NCBI RefSeq assembly: GCF_040685555.1
Contig: NZ_JBFBIK010000001.1
Location: forward strand, 1 to 64,000
Origin: Sphaerisporangium sp040685555
GTDB lineage: Bacteria > Actinomycetota > Actinomycetes > Streptosporangiales > Streptosporangiaceae
Direction: 5' to 3'
Length of the DNA: 64,000 nt
Below the pieces are notes generated by a model. That model made no database searches, was not told the origin of the DNA, and was given only the letters and a program-made list of their open reading frames with translations. The first letter of the stretch is position 1, and every line of letters starts with the position of its first letter. The position numbers were made by a program, and so were the translations under genes. Shown here in pieces: positions 35,047-43,722 of the stretch.

Positions 35047-35532
35047 ATGGACAGCAGCGTCCGCATGTCGACGCGAACTGCACCGGCCATAACGGTCATC
35101 GCCTATGGGGCGGCGGTCGTGACCCTGACCTGGGCTACGGTCAGCAACTCTCTGGGCGATCAGCTCTACGGACGCCTCCTCATGATCGTCCTCACCTTAC
35201 CTATGTCGATCGTCGACATGCTGGTGGGCGACATGGTCTTCAACGCGCTGCGCGGCCCGGCCGACACCGCTGGCGTGACCTGGGACTTCATCGCCCTCTC
35301 CTGGTCTGGGATCGCGATGACGATCGTCTTGGCCGTCCTGTTGACACGCCGTCGCCGCCAGCCGGGGCTCGTCGTCGGATGGCTGCTCACCGCCGCGACG
35401 TTGTACTGCGGCGTCGCCAACCTTGTCGACTCGTGGTCGCCCCGCCGCCCGTGGGGGTGGCCGCTGCTGGCCTACGCTTTGATCATGGCAGGCGGCCTCA
35501 TCGTCTCACGGCGGCGAGAACCCACGGCTTGA
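35047..35532 (+). CDS. Four-helix membrane protein, unknown function
   Basis: A 161-residue integral membrane protein with about four hydrophobic segments: ITVIAYGAAVVTLTWATV, LLMIVLTLPMSIVDMLVG, FIALSWSGIAMTIVLAVLL and WPLLAYALIMAGGLIVS. A cytoplasmic RRRRQ loop lies between the third helix and a further weak one. ATG 35047 follows GAGGAAC at about 8 bases; ATG 35032 is an alternative. No family was recognised. It is divergent from the methyltransferase gene. Confidence 0.75.
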   Translation: MDSSVRMSTRTAPAITVIAYGAAVVTLTWATVSNSLGDQLYGRLLMIVLTLPMSIVDMLVGDMVFNALRGPADTAGVTWDFIALSWSGIAMTIVLAVLLTRRRRQPGLVVGWLLTAATLYCGVANLVDSWSPRRPWGWPLLAYALIMAGGLIVSRRREPTA

Positions 35533-35767
35533 CCGGCACCAGCCAGCCCCGGACCGCTTAAAGACCGTCGTTGTCCCAATCCCGCTCATCAGGTTCGAGG
35601 AGTTGGCCGGATGCCGGTCGGACCGGGTGAAGGAGCAGGTGTGACCACGCGGCCTCCTCCCGGAGGGAGTCTCGGTGGTAATGACCATGGCCTTGCTTTG
35701 ATCGGCCGAACGGCGAATGTTCTGACAGATCTGACGCCCCGTTCCCCGACGTAGGCCGAGGACCCGA

Positions 35768-36172
35768 TCATCCCGTCACCTCGAACCAGATGGTCCGGCC
35801 TGTCGTGTCCTGTTCCCAGCCCCAGGCCGACGACAGCTCGCGTACGAGCCACAGCCCACGGCCGCTCTCGCTGAGCGGGTCGACCTGTGCGGGGATCTGC
35901 GGAATGGCGCCGGTCGAGCCCTGGTCGATCACTTCGACACGCACGGCGTGACCGGTGTCCCTCGCCACGAGCCTCACCACTCCGCAGGCCGTACGCCCGC
36001 TGTCGGTGTGCCGCACGGCGTTCGTGACCAGTTCGCTGACCAGCAGTTCGACTTCGTCCACGCCCTGGTGGCCGGCCGCGGTCAGCAGTTCGCGCATACA
36101 CGCGCGTGCGACCGAGGCCGCCGTGACCGTACCCGGGAGATCGATCGCCCCCAGGAGCCCCACGGTCCTCAT
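35768..36172 (-). CDS. RsbW-like ATP-binding protein (HATPase, anti-sigma type)
   Basis: A 134-residue GHKL ATPase domain. The N box reads VDEVELLVSELVTNAVRHTD, the G1 box VIDQGST, and the G2 region SGRGLWLVRELSSAWGW. Such proteins act as anti-sigma kinases or partners of anti-sigma antagonists. In actinomycetes they are often encoded close to DUF397 genes and HTH regulators of the AbaA/WhiJ kind, as here. It overlaps the 87-residue gene upstream by ATGA. Confidence 0.88.
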   Translation of the reverse strand: MRTVGLLGAIDLPGTVTAASVARACMRELLTAAGHQGVDEVELLVSELVTNAVRHTDSGRTACGVVRLVARDTGHAVRVEVIDQGSTGAIPQIPAQVDPLSESGRGLWLVRELSSAWGWEQDTTGRTIWFEVTG

Positions 36173-36432
36173 TGGGCCAGGTCCCAGATACGGTCCGCCG
36201 CGTCACCCGACAGCGCCCGTACCCTCTGCCCCTCGCCCCGACCCCACGTGAAGAACCACGTGCCCTTCCGCGACGTCGCCATGACCTTCAACGGCCCGGA
36301 CACCCGACGGATCAGCAGAGCGGGCGCCGTCCCGTGAGGAAGGTCAATTGAAGCGGTCAGACCACGTTTGTTCAGGTCCCATGCCAGTCGCACTAGGTGA
36401 ATGAACTGCTCTTGCGCGTTCGACGTTCTCAT
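36169..36432 (-). CDS. Conserved-looking 87-residue protein beside the RsbW-like gene
   Basis: A small cytoplasmic protein beginning MRTSNAQEQFIHLVRLAWDL with a central strand-rich part (LKVMATSRKGTWFFTWGRGE). It is translationally coupled (ATGA) to the RsbW-like ATPase. Genes of this size in the same position are frequent next to such ATPases in actinomycetes. No function is known to me. Confidence 0.7.
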   Translation of the reverse strand: MRTSNAQEQFIHLVRLAWDLNKRGLTASIDLPHGTAPALLIRRVSGPLKVMATSRKGTWFFTWGRGEGQRVRALSGDAADRIWDLAQ

Positions 36433-36519
36433 GAACTCCGCCCTTCATCAGCGCGGCAGTCGACCTTCCCCAGCACGGCCATCTGCCCACCGGCCCAGCG
36501 CCCCCAGCGGTACACTCCC

Positions 36520-36572
36520 TGGAAACTACCGGAAGGCTATATCTCACTGGAAGCTTCCAATGGAAGTTTCCA
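36520..36572. promoter_or_regulatory. Array of TGGAAGCTTCCA-type palindromes before the HTH/DUF5753 gene
   Basis: A perfect 12-bp palindrome TGGAAGCTTCCA sits at 36548-36559. A near-perfect TGGAAGTTTCCA follows at 36561-36572, and a degenerate copy TGGAAACTACCG at 36520-36531. The last copy ends immediately before the ribosome binding site (AAAGGAGG). They probably form an autoregulatory operator of the HTH gene and could also control the divergent 87-residue/RsbW-like unit. Confidence 0.6.
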
Positions 36573-36584
36573 AAAGGAGGTCAC

Positions 36585-37466
36585 GTGCCCGTAGACACCA
36601 GTCCCACCGTGCGCCGTCGTCGCCTGGCCTCTGAGCTGCGGAGACTCAGGATCGAACGCGGACTTAGCATGCAAGAAGTAGCCGACCGGATAGAGATGAC
36701 CGCCGCGTCGCTCAGTCGCCTTGAAACCGGACGTCGCGGGATACGACCCCGCGATCTTCGCCACTTTCTCGATCTGTACGAGGTAGGCGAACCAGAGCGA
36801 GAGTCCCTCCTGACCCTCGCCAGGGAGGCCCAGCAGCGGGGATGGTGGCAGAACTACGGCAACGTGCTGCCCAGCGAATACGCGACGCTCATCGGGCTGG
36901 AAGCGGAAGCGGCCACCGTCAGGAACTACGAACAGACTTTGGTGCCGGGACTGTTGCAGACCGAGGCGTACGCACGAGCCATCATCGAAGCGTTCCGTCC
37001 AGGCGACTCACCAGACGAGATCAGCCGTCTCGTGGCCGTCAAGATGGAACGACAGAAGCGGTTGACCGACGATCGACCGCTCGAACTGTCGGTGATCCTC
37101 GGTGAGGGGGTCATCCGACAGCATGTCGGGACGGCAGAGACAGCAGCCGAGCAATTGCGGCGACTGGCAGACCGACGGGCGAACGTGATGGTTCAAGTAC
37201 TGCCGTACCGCGCGGGAGCACACCCGGCGCTGACAGGATCGTTCAACATCGTTGGATTCCCCGCACCGAGTGACCTTGACGTGGTGTACCTGGAGAACAT
37301 GGCAAGTGCGCTCTACCTGGAGGAAGCAGCGGACGTACGGCAGTACGGAAGCGTGTTCGACTACCTGCGGGCAGCAGCGCTCAGCCCCAACGACTCAGCC
37401 GATATGCTGTTGCGGGCGGCGGATAGTCACGTAGGTGATTCAAGAGAGGAGGCGCGGGATGTCTGA
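36585..37466 (+). CDS. XRE helix-turn-helix regulator with DUF5753 domain
   Basis: A 293-residue transcription regulator. The N-terminal XRE helix-turn-helix is at about 12-70 (ELRRLRIERGLSMQEVADRI then ASLSRLETGRRGI). The C-terminal DUF5753 sensor-like domain (about 95-275) includes YEQTLVPGLLQTEAYARAII and QVLPYRAGAHPALTGSFNIV. GTG 36585 has a strong AAAGGAGG. It overlaps the DUF397 gene by 8 bases, the standard HTH-DUF397 arrangement of actinomycetes tied to development and antibiotic control. Confidence 0.92.
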   Translation: MPVDTSPTVRRRRLASELRRLRIERGLSMQEVADRIEMTAASLSRLETGRRGIRPRDLRHFLDLYEVGEPERESLLTLAREAQQRGWWQNYGNVLPSEYATLIGLEAEAATVRNYEQTLVPGLLQTEAYARAIIEAFRPGDSPDEISRLVAVKMERQKRLTDDRPLELSVILGEGVIRQHVGTAETAAEQLRRLADRRANVMVQVLPYRAGAHPALTGSFNIVGFPAPSDLDVVYLENMASALYLEEAADVRQYGSVFDYLRAAALSPNDSADMLLRAADSHVGDSREEARDV

Positions 37467-37671
37467 CACAGATCAGTCCCGCGTCACATGGCGTAAGAGC
37501 TCCTACAGCGGCGGCAACGGCAACTGTGTTGAGATCGCTGATCTTTCTGACGGCCTGGTCGCTGTTCGCGACTCCAAAGACCCCCATGGACCGGTGTTGA
37601 AGTTCGGCCGGGCCGCGTGGGCCGACTGCCTCGGTGCTGTCAAACGCGGCGAGTTGGACGGCCTGGCCTGA
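37459..37671 (+). CDS. DUF397 protein
   Basis: A 70-residue DUF397 protein with the family's WRKSSYSGGNGNCVEIADL opening and AVRDSKDPHGPVLKF core. ATG 37459 overlaps the 3' end of the DUF5753 regulator and has GAGGAGG upstream. DUF397 proteins are thought to modulate their adjacent HTH partner; the pair probably works as one regulatory unit. Confidence 0.92.
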   Translation: MSDTDQSRVTWRKSSYSGGNGNCVEIADLSDGLVAVRDSKDPHGPVLKFGRAAWADCLGAVKRGELDGLA

Positions 37672-37700
37672 CCGGTACTGTCTTCCACACAGATCAACAT

Positions 37701-37728
37701 GCGCCCGATCACCCTGGTGACCGGGCGC
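37701..37728. terminator. Hairpin after the DUF397 gene
   Basis: GCGCCCG and CGGGCGC form the outer stem, with ATCACC and GGTGAC forming an imperfect inner stem around CTG. It lies 30 bases after the DUF397 stop codon. Confidence 0.5.
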
Positions 37729-37760
37729 GTTCGCGTATCAGCGATAGAGATCATTGAGTG

Positions 37761-37826
37761 GTGCGGATCGCCCCGGTGGGGTCATCACCCGGCGAAGCCA
37801 GGTGATGACCCTCCTTTGATCCGCAC
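37761..37826. terminator. Double-armed inverted repeat downstream of lysyl-tRNA synthetase
   Basis: GGGTCATCACC at 37779-37789 pairs perfectly with GGTGATGACCC at 37801-37811. Outer arms GTGCGGATC (37761-37769) and GATCCGCAC (37818-37826) also pair. It lies just beyond the stop of the minus-strand lysS and probably terminates it. Confidence 0.65.
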
Positions 37827-37838
37827 CGATGGGCCAGG

Positions 37839-39557
37839 TCAGCCGCCCAGTAGCTTGCGGACGCGGTCGGCGCCGACCGCGAGCAGGAGCGTCGGGAGGC
37901 GCGGGCCGGTGTCGCGGCCGACCAGGAGCCGGTACAGCAGGGCGAAGAACTCGCGCTGGGCGACCTTGAGCTCCGGGGTGGGCTTGGCGTCGGGGGCCAG
38001 GCCCGCCAGGACCTTCGGCACGCCGTACACGAGCGTCGTGAGCCCGTCGAGCGACCAGTGCTCGTCGAGCCCGTCGAGCAGCAGCCGCAGCGACTCGCGC
38101 TCGGTGTCGCCGAGGGACGCGAGCAGCTGGGCATCGGGCTCGTCGCGCACGCGCGTGCGCTGCTCGGCCGGGACCTGGGTGTTGATCCACCGCTCCGCGC
38201 GGTCGAGCCGGGGCCGGGTCTCGTCCAGGGAGGTGATCGGGTGCTCGGGGTCGAGGTCGCGCAGGATGCGGAGGGTCTGCTCGCTGTGGCCGGTGGTGAT
38301 GTCGACGATCGAGGCCAGGGTGCGGTAGGGCAGCGGCCTCGGCGTGACCGGCAGCGGCCCCGCGGCGGTGCCGGCGGCGCGGCTGTACGCGGCCACGTCG
38401 GCAGGCAGCGCGGAGCCGTCACTGATCTTGCGCTCCAGGGCGTCCCACTCGTCGTACAGCCGCTGGATCTCCTGGTCGAAGGCGATCTTGAACGACTGGT
38501 TCGGCTTGCGCCGCGCGTACAGCCAGCGCAGCAGCGGGGCCTCCATGATCTCAAGAGCGTCGGCCGGGGTAGGGACGCCGCCCTTGGAGCTGCTCATCTT
38601 GGCCATGCCGCTGATGCCGACGAAGGCGTACATCGGCCCGATCGGCTGCTCGCCGCCGAAGATCTCGTTGACGATCTGCCCGCCGACCACGAACGACGAC
38701 CCCGGCGAGCTGTGGTCGACGCCGGAGGGCTCGAAGACGACACCCTCGTACGCCCAGCGCATCGGCCAGTCGACCTTCCACACGAGCTTGCCCCGGTTGT
38801 GCTCGGACAGCAGCACGGTCTCGGCGTGCCCGCAGGCGCAGGTGTAGGACAGCTCGGTCGTCTCGTCGTCGTACGCGGTGACCGTGGTGAGGTCGCGCTC
38901 GCACACCGAGCAGTAGGGCTTGTACGGGAAGTAGCCCGCGGCGACCTTGCCGTCGTCCTCCTCGGCGGCGCCGGAGCCCTCGGCCGCCGCCTCGGCCGCG
39001 GCGGCGTCGGCCTCGTCGAGCTTCTGCTGCGGCTTCTTGGGCGCGGCCGGCTTGTCCTTGGTGCGGTAGCGGTCGAGGATCGCGTCGATGCGCTCGCGCT
39101 CGCGCATGGCGAACAGGATCTGCTCGCGGTAGGCGCCCGAGGTGTACTGCGCGGTCTGGTCGATGCCGTGGAACTCGATGCCCATCTCGGCCAGCGCCGC
39201 GATCATCGGCGCCTTGAAGTGCTCGGCCCAGTTGGGATACGCGCTGCCGGGCGGGGCGGGCACCGAGGTCAGCGGCTTGCCGATGTGCTCCGACCAGGAG
39301 GAGTCGATGCCCACGGGGACCTTGCGGAACCGGTCGTAGTCGTCCCAGGAGATGATGTGGACGACCTCGTGACCCCGCCGCCTGATCTCGTCGGCGACCA
39401 GGTGGGGCGTCATGACCTCGCGGAGGTTGCCGAGGTGGATGGGGCCAGAGGGGCTGAGGCCCGAGGCGCAGACGATGGGTTTGCCCGGAGCGCGGCGCTC
39501 CGCCTCGGCAATGACCTCGTCCGCGAACCGTGAGACCCAGTCGGCCTCAGCGCTCAT
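37839..39557 (-). CDS. lysS: Class I lysyl-tRNA synthetase
   Basis: A 572-residue class I LysRS, charging tRNA-Lys with lysine. The HIGH-type motif reads SGLSPSGPIHLGNLR, and the KMSKS-type motif is MAKMSSSKG. A cysteine pair region (YCSVCERD, YTCACGHAE) resembles a zinc site. An Ala/Glu/Lys-rich insertion lies at about 180-215. ATG 39557 is the first in-frame ATG; GTG 39563 is closer to AGGAAGGA and may be the true start. Class I LysRS is found in archaea and some bacteria, including actinomycetes. No class II copy is in the window. Confidence 0.93.
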   Translation of the reverse strand: MSAEADWVSRFADEVIAEAERRAPGKPIVCASGLSPSGPIHLGNLREVMTPHLVADEIRRRGHEVVHIISWDDYDRFRKVPVGIDSSWSEHIGKPLTSVPAPPGSAYPNWAEHFKAPMIAALAEMGIEFHGIDQTAQYTSGAYREQILFAMRERERIDAILDRYRTKDKPAAPKKPQQKLDEADAAAAEAAAEGSGAAEEDDGKVAAGYFPYKPYCSVCERDLTTVTAYDDETTELSYTCACGHAETVLLSEHNRGKLVWKVDWPMRWAYEGVVFEPSGVDHSSPGSSFVVGGQIVNEIFGGEQPIGPMYAFVGISGMAKMSSSKGGVPTPADALEIMEAPLLRWLYARRKPNQSFKIAFDQEIQRLYDEWDALERKISDGSALPADVAAYSRAAGTAAGPLPVTPRPLPYRTLASIVDITTGHSEQTLRILRDLDPEHPITSLDETRPRLDRAERWINTQVPAEQRTRVRDEPDAQLLASLGDTERESLRLLLDGLDEHWSLDGLTTLVYGVPKVLAGLAPDAKPTPELKVAQREFFALLYRLLVGRDTGPRLPTLLLAVGADRVRKLLGG

Positions 39558-39637
39558 AGCCACGATGGGCACATCCTTCCTAGAAAGCCTGACGCCTCCA
39601 TTGTCCCGGACCGCCGCAGTGACCCGTGCAACCGTCC

Positions 39638-40627
39638 CTACGCGTCGCCTCCTCGAGTGGCACGCGGAGTGAACAGGACACCGGTGAGGCGCTCGGCGGT
39701 CTCCCACAGCCTGGCCGCGACGGCGTCGTCGAACGCACGGCGCGGCATCTTGGCGAGCGCGGGCATGCCGGACAGGCCGAACCGGCCGCCGGGCCCGTAG
39801 TACTCGCCGCCGGCCACTCCCGGGCCGGTGGCGGCGTGGACGGTGGCCAGGGCGCCCTGCTCGGGCTCCATGACCCTCCCGGTGATCCTGGCGAACCACC
39901 CGGTGAAGTCGGGACGGTCGGCGCCTCGGCCGAGGTTGGGGCCGGTGGTCTGCAGGTTCGTACGGGTGAACCCCGGGTGGGAGGCGACGCTGAGGACGCC
40001 CCACCCGTCGCGCAGGCTCAGGCGGTGCATCTCGCGCGCGAACAGCAGGTTGGCGAGCTTGGACTGGGCGTACGCGCCCCAGGGGCGGTACTTGCGCTCG
40101 CCCTGGAGATCCTGAAAGTCGATCTTCCCGATCTGGGCGACCCCGCTGCTCAGGTGGACGACCCGGGGCGATTCGGCCTTCACCAGCAGCGGCAGCAGCC
40201 GGCCGGTGAGCGCGAAGTGCCCGAGGTAGTTGGTCCCCAGCTGGAGCTCGAAACCGTCGGCGGTCGTGTGCCGCGTGGGCACGGCCATGATCCCCGCGTT
40301 GTTGACGAGGACGTCGACGGGCCGTCCGCGGCCGGTCATCGTCTCGGCGAAGGCCGCCACCGATTCGAGCCTGGACAGGTCCAGCGGTTCGGCCGAGACC
40401 GTGCCCCTGATGCCCGCGGTGTCCCGGCTGCCCTTGGTGCCGGCGGCGCGGATGCCCTCCACCGCCCGGTCGCCCTTGGCCTGGTCGCGTACGGCCAGCA
40501 CCACGTCCGCCCCGGCGAGGGCCAGGCGGCGGGCCGTCTCGTACCCGATGCCGCTGTTGGCCCCGGTGACCACGACGAGCTTGCCGCTCTGGTCAGGGAT
40601 GTCGATGTCCTGCGTAGCGCTGCTCAT
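39638..40627 (-). CDS. Short-chain dehydrogenase/reductase
   Basis: A 329-residue classical/retinol-dehydrogenase-like SDR. It has the cofactor motif VTGANSGIG, the NNAG strand, a serine in VHLSSGVAQIG, and the catalytic YAQSK. ATG 40627 follows AAAGGAC. An upstream in-frame extension to 40693 is not needed. The substrate cannot be deduced; it is often annotated as an oxidoreductase acting on a lipophilic carbonyl. Confidence 0.88.
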   Translation of the reverse strand: MSSATQDIDIPDQSGKLVVVTGANSGIGYETARRLALAGADVVLAVRDQAKGDRAVEGIRAAGTKGSRDTAGIRGTVSAEPLDLSRLESVAAFAETMTGRGRPVDVLVNNAGIMAVPTRHTTADGFELQLGTNYLGHFALTGRLLPLLVKAESPRVVHLSSGVAQIGKIDFQDLQGERKYRPWGAYAQSKLANLLFAREMHRLSLRDGWGVLSVASHPGFTRTNLQTTGPNLGRGADRPDFTGWFARITGRVMEPEQGALATVHAATGPGVAGGEYYGPGGRFGLSGMPALAKMPRRAFDDAVAARLWETAERLTGVLFTPRATRGGDA

Positions 40628-40765
40628 TTGCCGTCCTTTGTCGAGGACCAGAAGACCGATGTCTACCATCCTCCGCACAGCCGGACGTAACACGATATTT
40701 CTCGAAAGCGAAGAGGGGCTTTCCCGTGCTGTGAACGCCGATTCTGTCGGTCTCCTTTGACAAGA

Positions 40766-40927
40766 TCATGATGCCTTGGGGCGCCATGTCGAGAGGATGC
40801 CGGCGCGCGCTGGGGCTCCGGCCCTGACCTGCTCCTGGCGCACATGCGCGAACTCGGCATACCTACCGGGGAGCAAGACGGCGAAGACCGCGATGGCGAA
40901 CCCGGCGAACATTCCCAAGACGAGCAC
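40766..40927 (-). CDS. Possible small membrane protein
   Basis: A frame of 53 codons with strongly G/C third positions. It encodes one hydrophobic helix (VLVLGMFAGFAIAVFAVLLP) followed by a charged tail. GTG 40927 is a possible start but lacks a ribosome binding site; ATG 40912 is an alternative. The opposite-strand frame (ATG 40844) has poorer codon use. The remaining bases from 40628 to 41088 show nothing else. Confidence 0.35.
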   Translation of the reverse strand: MLVLGMFAGFAIAVFAVLLPGRYAEFAHVRQEQVRAGAPARAGILSTWRPKAS

Positions 40928-41088
40928 TGCCCCGTCTTCGCAGCGATGGCCCTCGCCGAGCGTGCCACCGGCGTACGGGTGACTTCGGGCCACCTCGCCA
41001 GACCGGCGCTCACGGGTTCCGCCGCCCACCTGTACTGAGCGCGCGTTCCCAGCGGCATGCACAGCCGGCCCTCAGGCCGGGGAGCACG

Positions 41089-41574
41089 TCAAGGCATCTC
41101 GGACGCCTGTGTCCGCTGGATGTCGGCGAAGGCCGCCTCCAGGCAGGCGTCCAGCGAGCGGCCTGAGAGCGCCAGCAGGTCGGCGACGAGCAGCGGCGCG
41201 TGCCGGGCGACATCCATCGGGTCGAGCCTGAACGCCTCGGTGTCGGCCTGGTGCAGGCCGAGCGCCCCGGCGACCAGCAGCACCAGCACATGGGGGTCGA
41301 GGTCGGGGAACCAGCCTGCCGCCGACCGCGCGCATCGCGCGACCATGGCCTGCACGTCGTCGGCCGTCAGCCCGTCGGGGTGCAGTTCCTCCAGCGACAT
41401 TCTCACCACGGCGCCCAGCACGAGGCCGGCGTGCTCGGAGTCGAGTGCGCCGAGCCGTGCCGACTCCCGCTGGAACGCCTCCAGGTCACGCGACCGCGCC
41501 GCCGCCACGGCATCGGCGGCCGTCTCCGCGATGACCCGCGCGGGCTTGGGCAGGTGACGCCAGGACACGCTCAT
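41089..41574 (-). CDS. Unrecognised 161-residue helical protein
   Basis: A cytoplasmic, alanine/leucine-rich, probably all-helical protein beginning MSVSWRHLPKPARVIAETAA. ATG 41574 has AAGGAG close upstream; the frame is open further up without domain content. It is divergent from the Fur-family gene at 41835. I do not recognise a family or motif that gives function. Confidence 0.7.
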   Translation of the reverse strand: MSVSWRHLPKPARVIAETAADAVAAARSRDLEAFQRESARLGALDSEHAGLVLGAVVRMSLEELHPDGLTADDVQAMVARCARSAAGWFPDLDPHVLVLLVAGALGLHQADTEAFRLDPMDVARHAPLLVADLLALSGRSLDACLEAAFADIQRTQASEMP

Positions 41575-41834
41575 CGGCTCCTTCGTCGGGCTCGGCAGGC
41601 CAGCATGCCACGGCGTCTCCCCCGGCGAGTAATCCACGGCAGGGACGGCCTCACCCCTGCCGTGCGAGCCCCGCACGACCCGCGCGCAGGCGTTCGAATG
41701 GTGGTCAATTTCCGTTTTGTCTTGCACGGCCATTCCCGGCCGCGCGCCGCGCTTCGGAGCAGGCCGGTTGGTAGTGTTCACAGCGAAGAAGGCCGCACGC
41801 GGCAGGCACTCGACGTCGGGCGGGAGGGTTCAGC

Positions 41835-42281
41835 ATGACGTCGCAATCGACCCAACCGGCGCCGCATCTCGAGCGGCCCCCTACTCGGGGCACCCGGGTC
41901 AGGGGCACCCGGCAGGCCGAGGCGCTGGTGTCGGTCCTGGGCAAGCTGTCGGGGTTCCACAGCGCCCAGGAGATCCACGCCGAGCTCCGCCGCCGAGGTG
42001 AGCGCGTCGGGCTGACCACCGTCTACCGTCACCTGCAGGTCCTCAGTGAGGACGAGGTCGTCGACGCCATCCGCGACGAGAGCGGCGAGACGCTGTACCG
42101 CCGCTGCGCGACCGGCGGTCACCACCACCACGTGACCTGCCGCTCATGCGGGCGCAGCGTCGAGGTCGAGGGCAAGGCCGTCGAGCGCTGGGCCGACCGC
42201 GTCGCGGCCGAGGCGGGTTTCGTCGACGTCGACCACACCGTGGAGATCTTCGGCGTGTGCCCCGGCTGCGCCGCTCCCTGA
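41835..42281 (+). CDS. Fur-family metalloregulator, Zur-like
   Basis: A 148-residue Fur-family repressor. A winged helix occupies ~25-90 (SAQEIHAELRRRGERVGLTT then VYRHLQVLSEDEVVDAI). The dimerisation/metal part has GGHHHHVTC, CRSCG and a C-terminal CPGC, giving two CxxC pairs for the structural zinc. Sequence around HHHH and the ending GVCPGCAAP resembles actinobacterial Zur more than FurA or Nur. No Zur box could be identified nearby, and no metal transporter is adjacent. Confidence 0.82.
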   Translation: MTSQSTQPAPHLERPPTRGTRVRGTRQAEALVSVLGKLSGFHSAQEIHAELRRRGERVGLTTVYRHLQVLSEDEVVDAIRDESGETLYRRCATGGHHHHVTCRSCGRSVEVEGKAVERWADRVAAEAGFVDVDHTVEIFGVCPGCAAP

Positions 42282-42384
42282 CCCGACGGGCTTCGGCGCG
42301 AGCCGAGTCCCTTGGGGCGTCGCGGGAGTGGATTCCAAGTACGCGTTAAGTCGCCGTGAAGTCGCGGCGCGCATGGTGTGGGGC

Positions 42385-43035
42385 ATGACAACCGCGACCA
42401 ACACCTCCCGGCGCCGCAGGGGCGAACCCGCCCCCGACCTCGTCACGTTCCTGGCCTTCCACGCCGGCCTGCGCCGCGACTTCCTGCGCCTGGCCGACGC
42501 CGTCGACAGGTGCCCTCCCGGTGACACGCTCAGGCGCGCCCTGATCGACGAGCACACCGCGTTCATGCTGCGCGGCCTGCACCACCATCACACCTGCGAG
42601 GACAACGACATCTGGCCGCTGCTTCGCGGGCTCGTCCCCGAGGCCCGGCCCGTCCTCGACCGGCTGGAGGCCGACCACCAGGAGATGGACGCCGTGGTCG
42701 AGCGGCTGGCGATCGCCGGCCGGCCCGCCAGGAAACAGGCCGACGATCTCCGCCGGTTCGACGGCATGCTCAAAGCGCATCTCGATCTGGAGGAGTCCGA
42801 GGTCGTGCCGCTGATCGCCGAGCACGTCAGCGCGGCCTGGTGGGAGAAGTCGAGCAAGGTGTCCACCAGGGGGCACGGCCGGGACCTTCCGATGATCGTC
42901 GCCTGGACCGTCGACGCGGCGGGTCCCGAGGCTCGCGAGCACATCTTCAGGACCGGGCCCTTGGTCCTGCGGCTGTTCTACCGGCTCTCCTGGCGGCACG
43001 CCTACGAGCACCGCGCGGCCCAGGTGTTCGGGTGA
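42385..43035 (+). CDS. Hemerythrin HHE-domain protein
   Basis: A 216-residue protein with an N-terminal hemerythrin-like bundle (about 15-150). Ligand motifs are FHAGLRRDF, HHHHTCEDNDIW, DHQEMD and HLDLEESEVVP. A C-terminal helical part (WWEKSSKVSTRGHGRDLPMI onward) resembles the tail of other actinobacterial hemerythrin proteins. ATG 42385 is preceded by GTGGGG. It is the second hemerythrin in the window; the role is probably in oxygen, NO or redox response. Confidence 0.85.
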   Translation: MTTATNTSRRRRGEPAPDLVTFLAFHAGLRRDFLRLADAVDRCPPGDTLRRALIDEHTAFMLRGLHHHHTCEDNDIWPLLRGLVPEARPVLDRLEADHQEMDAVVERLAIAGRPARKQADDLRRFDGMLKAHLDLEESEVVPLIAEHVSAAWWEKSSKVSTRGHGRDLPMIVAWTVDAAGPEAREHIFRTGPLVLRLFYRLSWRHAYEHRAAQVFG

Positions 43036-43166
43036 TCCATCCGGCCGCGCACCGGATGGACTCGGGCACTGCTCTCTGGTTCCCCGAACTCCGGCCCTCC
43101 ACGTCCCTCAACATTGTCGCAGCCACGGCTTAGGCTGCTGGGGACGAAAGACAAGGGGAGGTAGCC

Positions 43167-43592
43167 GTGGATCTCGATCTCGACAATGCAGTCGTCCGGC
43201 TGTGCGCCGACGGCATGCGGGCCGAGTCCGAGGGCAAGCCGGAGCACGCCCGCCGGCTGTTCGACCAGGCGTGGGCCGAGCGGGGCGACGACTTCGACGC
43301 CTGCGTGGCCGCGCACTACGTCGCCCGGCAGCAGGATTCTCCGGAGGAGACCCTTCTGTGGAACGCCGTCTCGCTGCACCACGCGAACGCCACGGCCGAT
43401 GAGCGGGTTCTGGAGTTCTACCCCTCGCTCTACCTCAACATGGGCGCTTCCCACGAGCTCCTGGGCGACCTCACCGAGGCCGCCCGCTACTTCCGCCTGG
43501 CGGCCAACCACGCCGGTGACCTCCCCAGAGGGCCCTACGGCGACATGCTCAGGCGGGGCATCGCCGACGGCCTCGAACGCGTGAGCAACTGA
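43167..43592 (+). CDS. TPR-like small protein
   Basis: A 141-residue helical protein with two to three tetratricopeptide-like pairs (EGKPEHARRLFDQAWAERGD and YLNMGASHELLGDLTEAARY). GTG 43167 follows GGGGAGG. Such proteins are common in actinomycetes, sometimes misannotated as rRNA adenine methyltransferases. It probably mediates protein binding. Confidence 0.78.
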   Translation: MDLDLDNAVVRLCADGMRAESEGKPEHARRLFDQAWAERGDDFDACVAAHYVARQQDSPEETLLWNAVSLHHANATADERVLEFYPSLYLNMGASHELLGDLTEAARYFRLAANHAGDLPRGPYGDMLRRGIADGLERVSN

Positions 43593-43722
43593 CCCCGGCC
43601 GCGACCGGGCGCATGCGGCGCCGTGCGATCCTTCACCGCGACAAGCCGCCCACACTGCTGCCTGTGTACGAGCGGCACGTGACGATAGGCAGTGGCGTCG
43701 CGGGTACGCGGGAGCCCAACCC

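Noticed and set aside
37839..40004. A 721-residue version of lysyl-tRNA synthetase starting far upstream
   Set aside because: The first ~149 residues are arginine/proline-rich antisense of the SDR gene; class I LysRS begins at MSAEADWVSR (39557).
41690..41740. A Zur box before the Fur-family gene
   Set aside because: The A/T-rich stretch has no dyad symmetry matching known Zur boxes.
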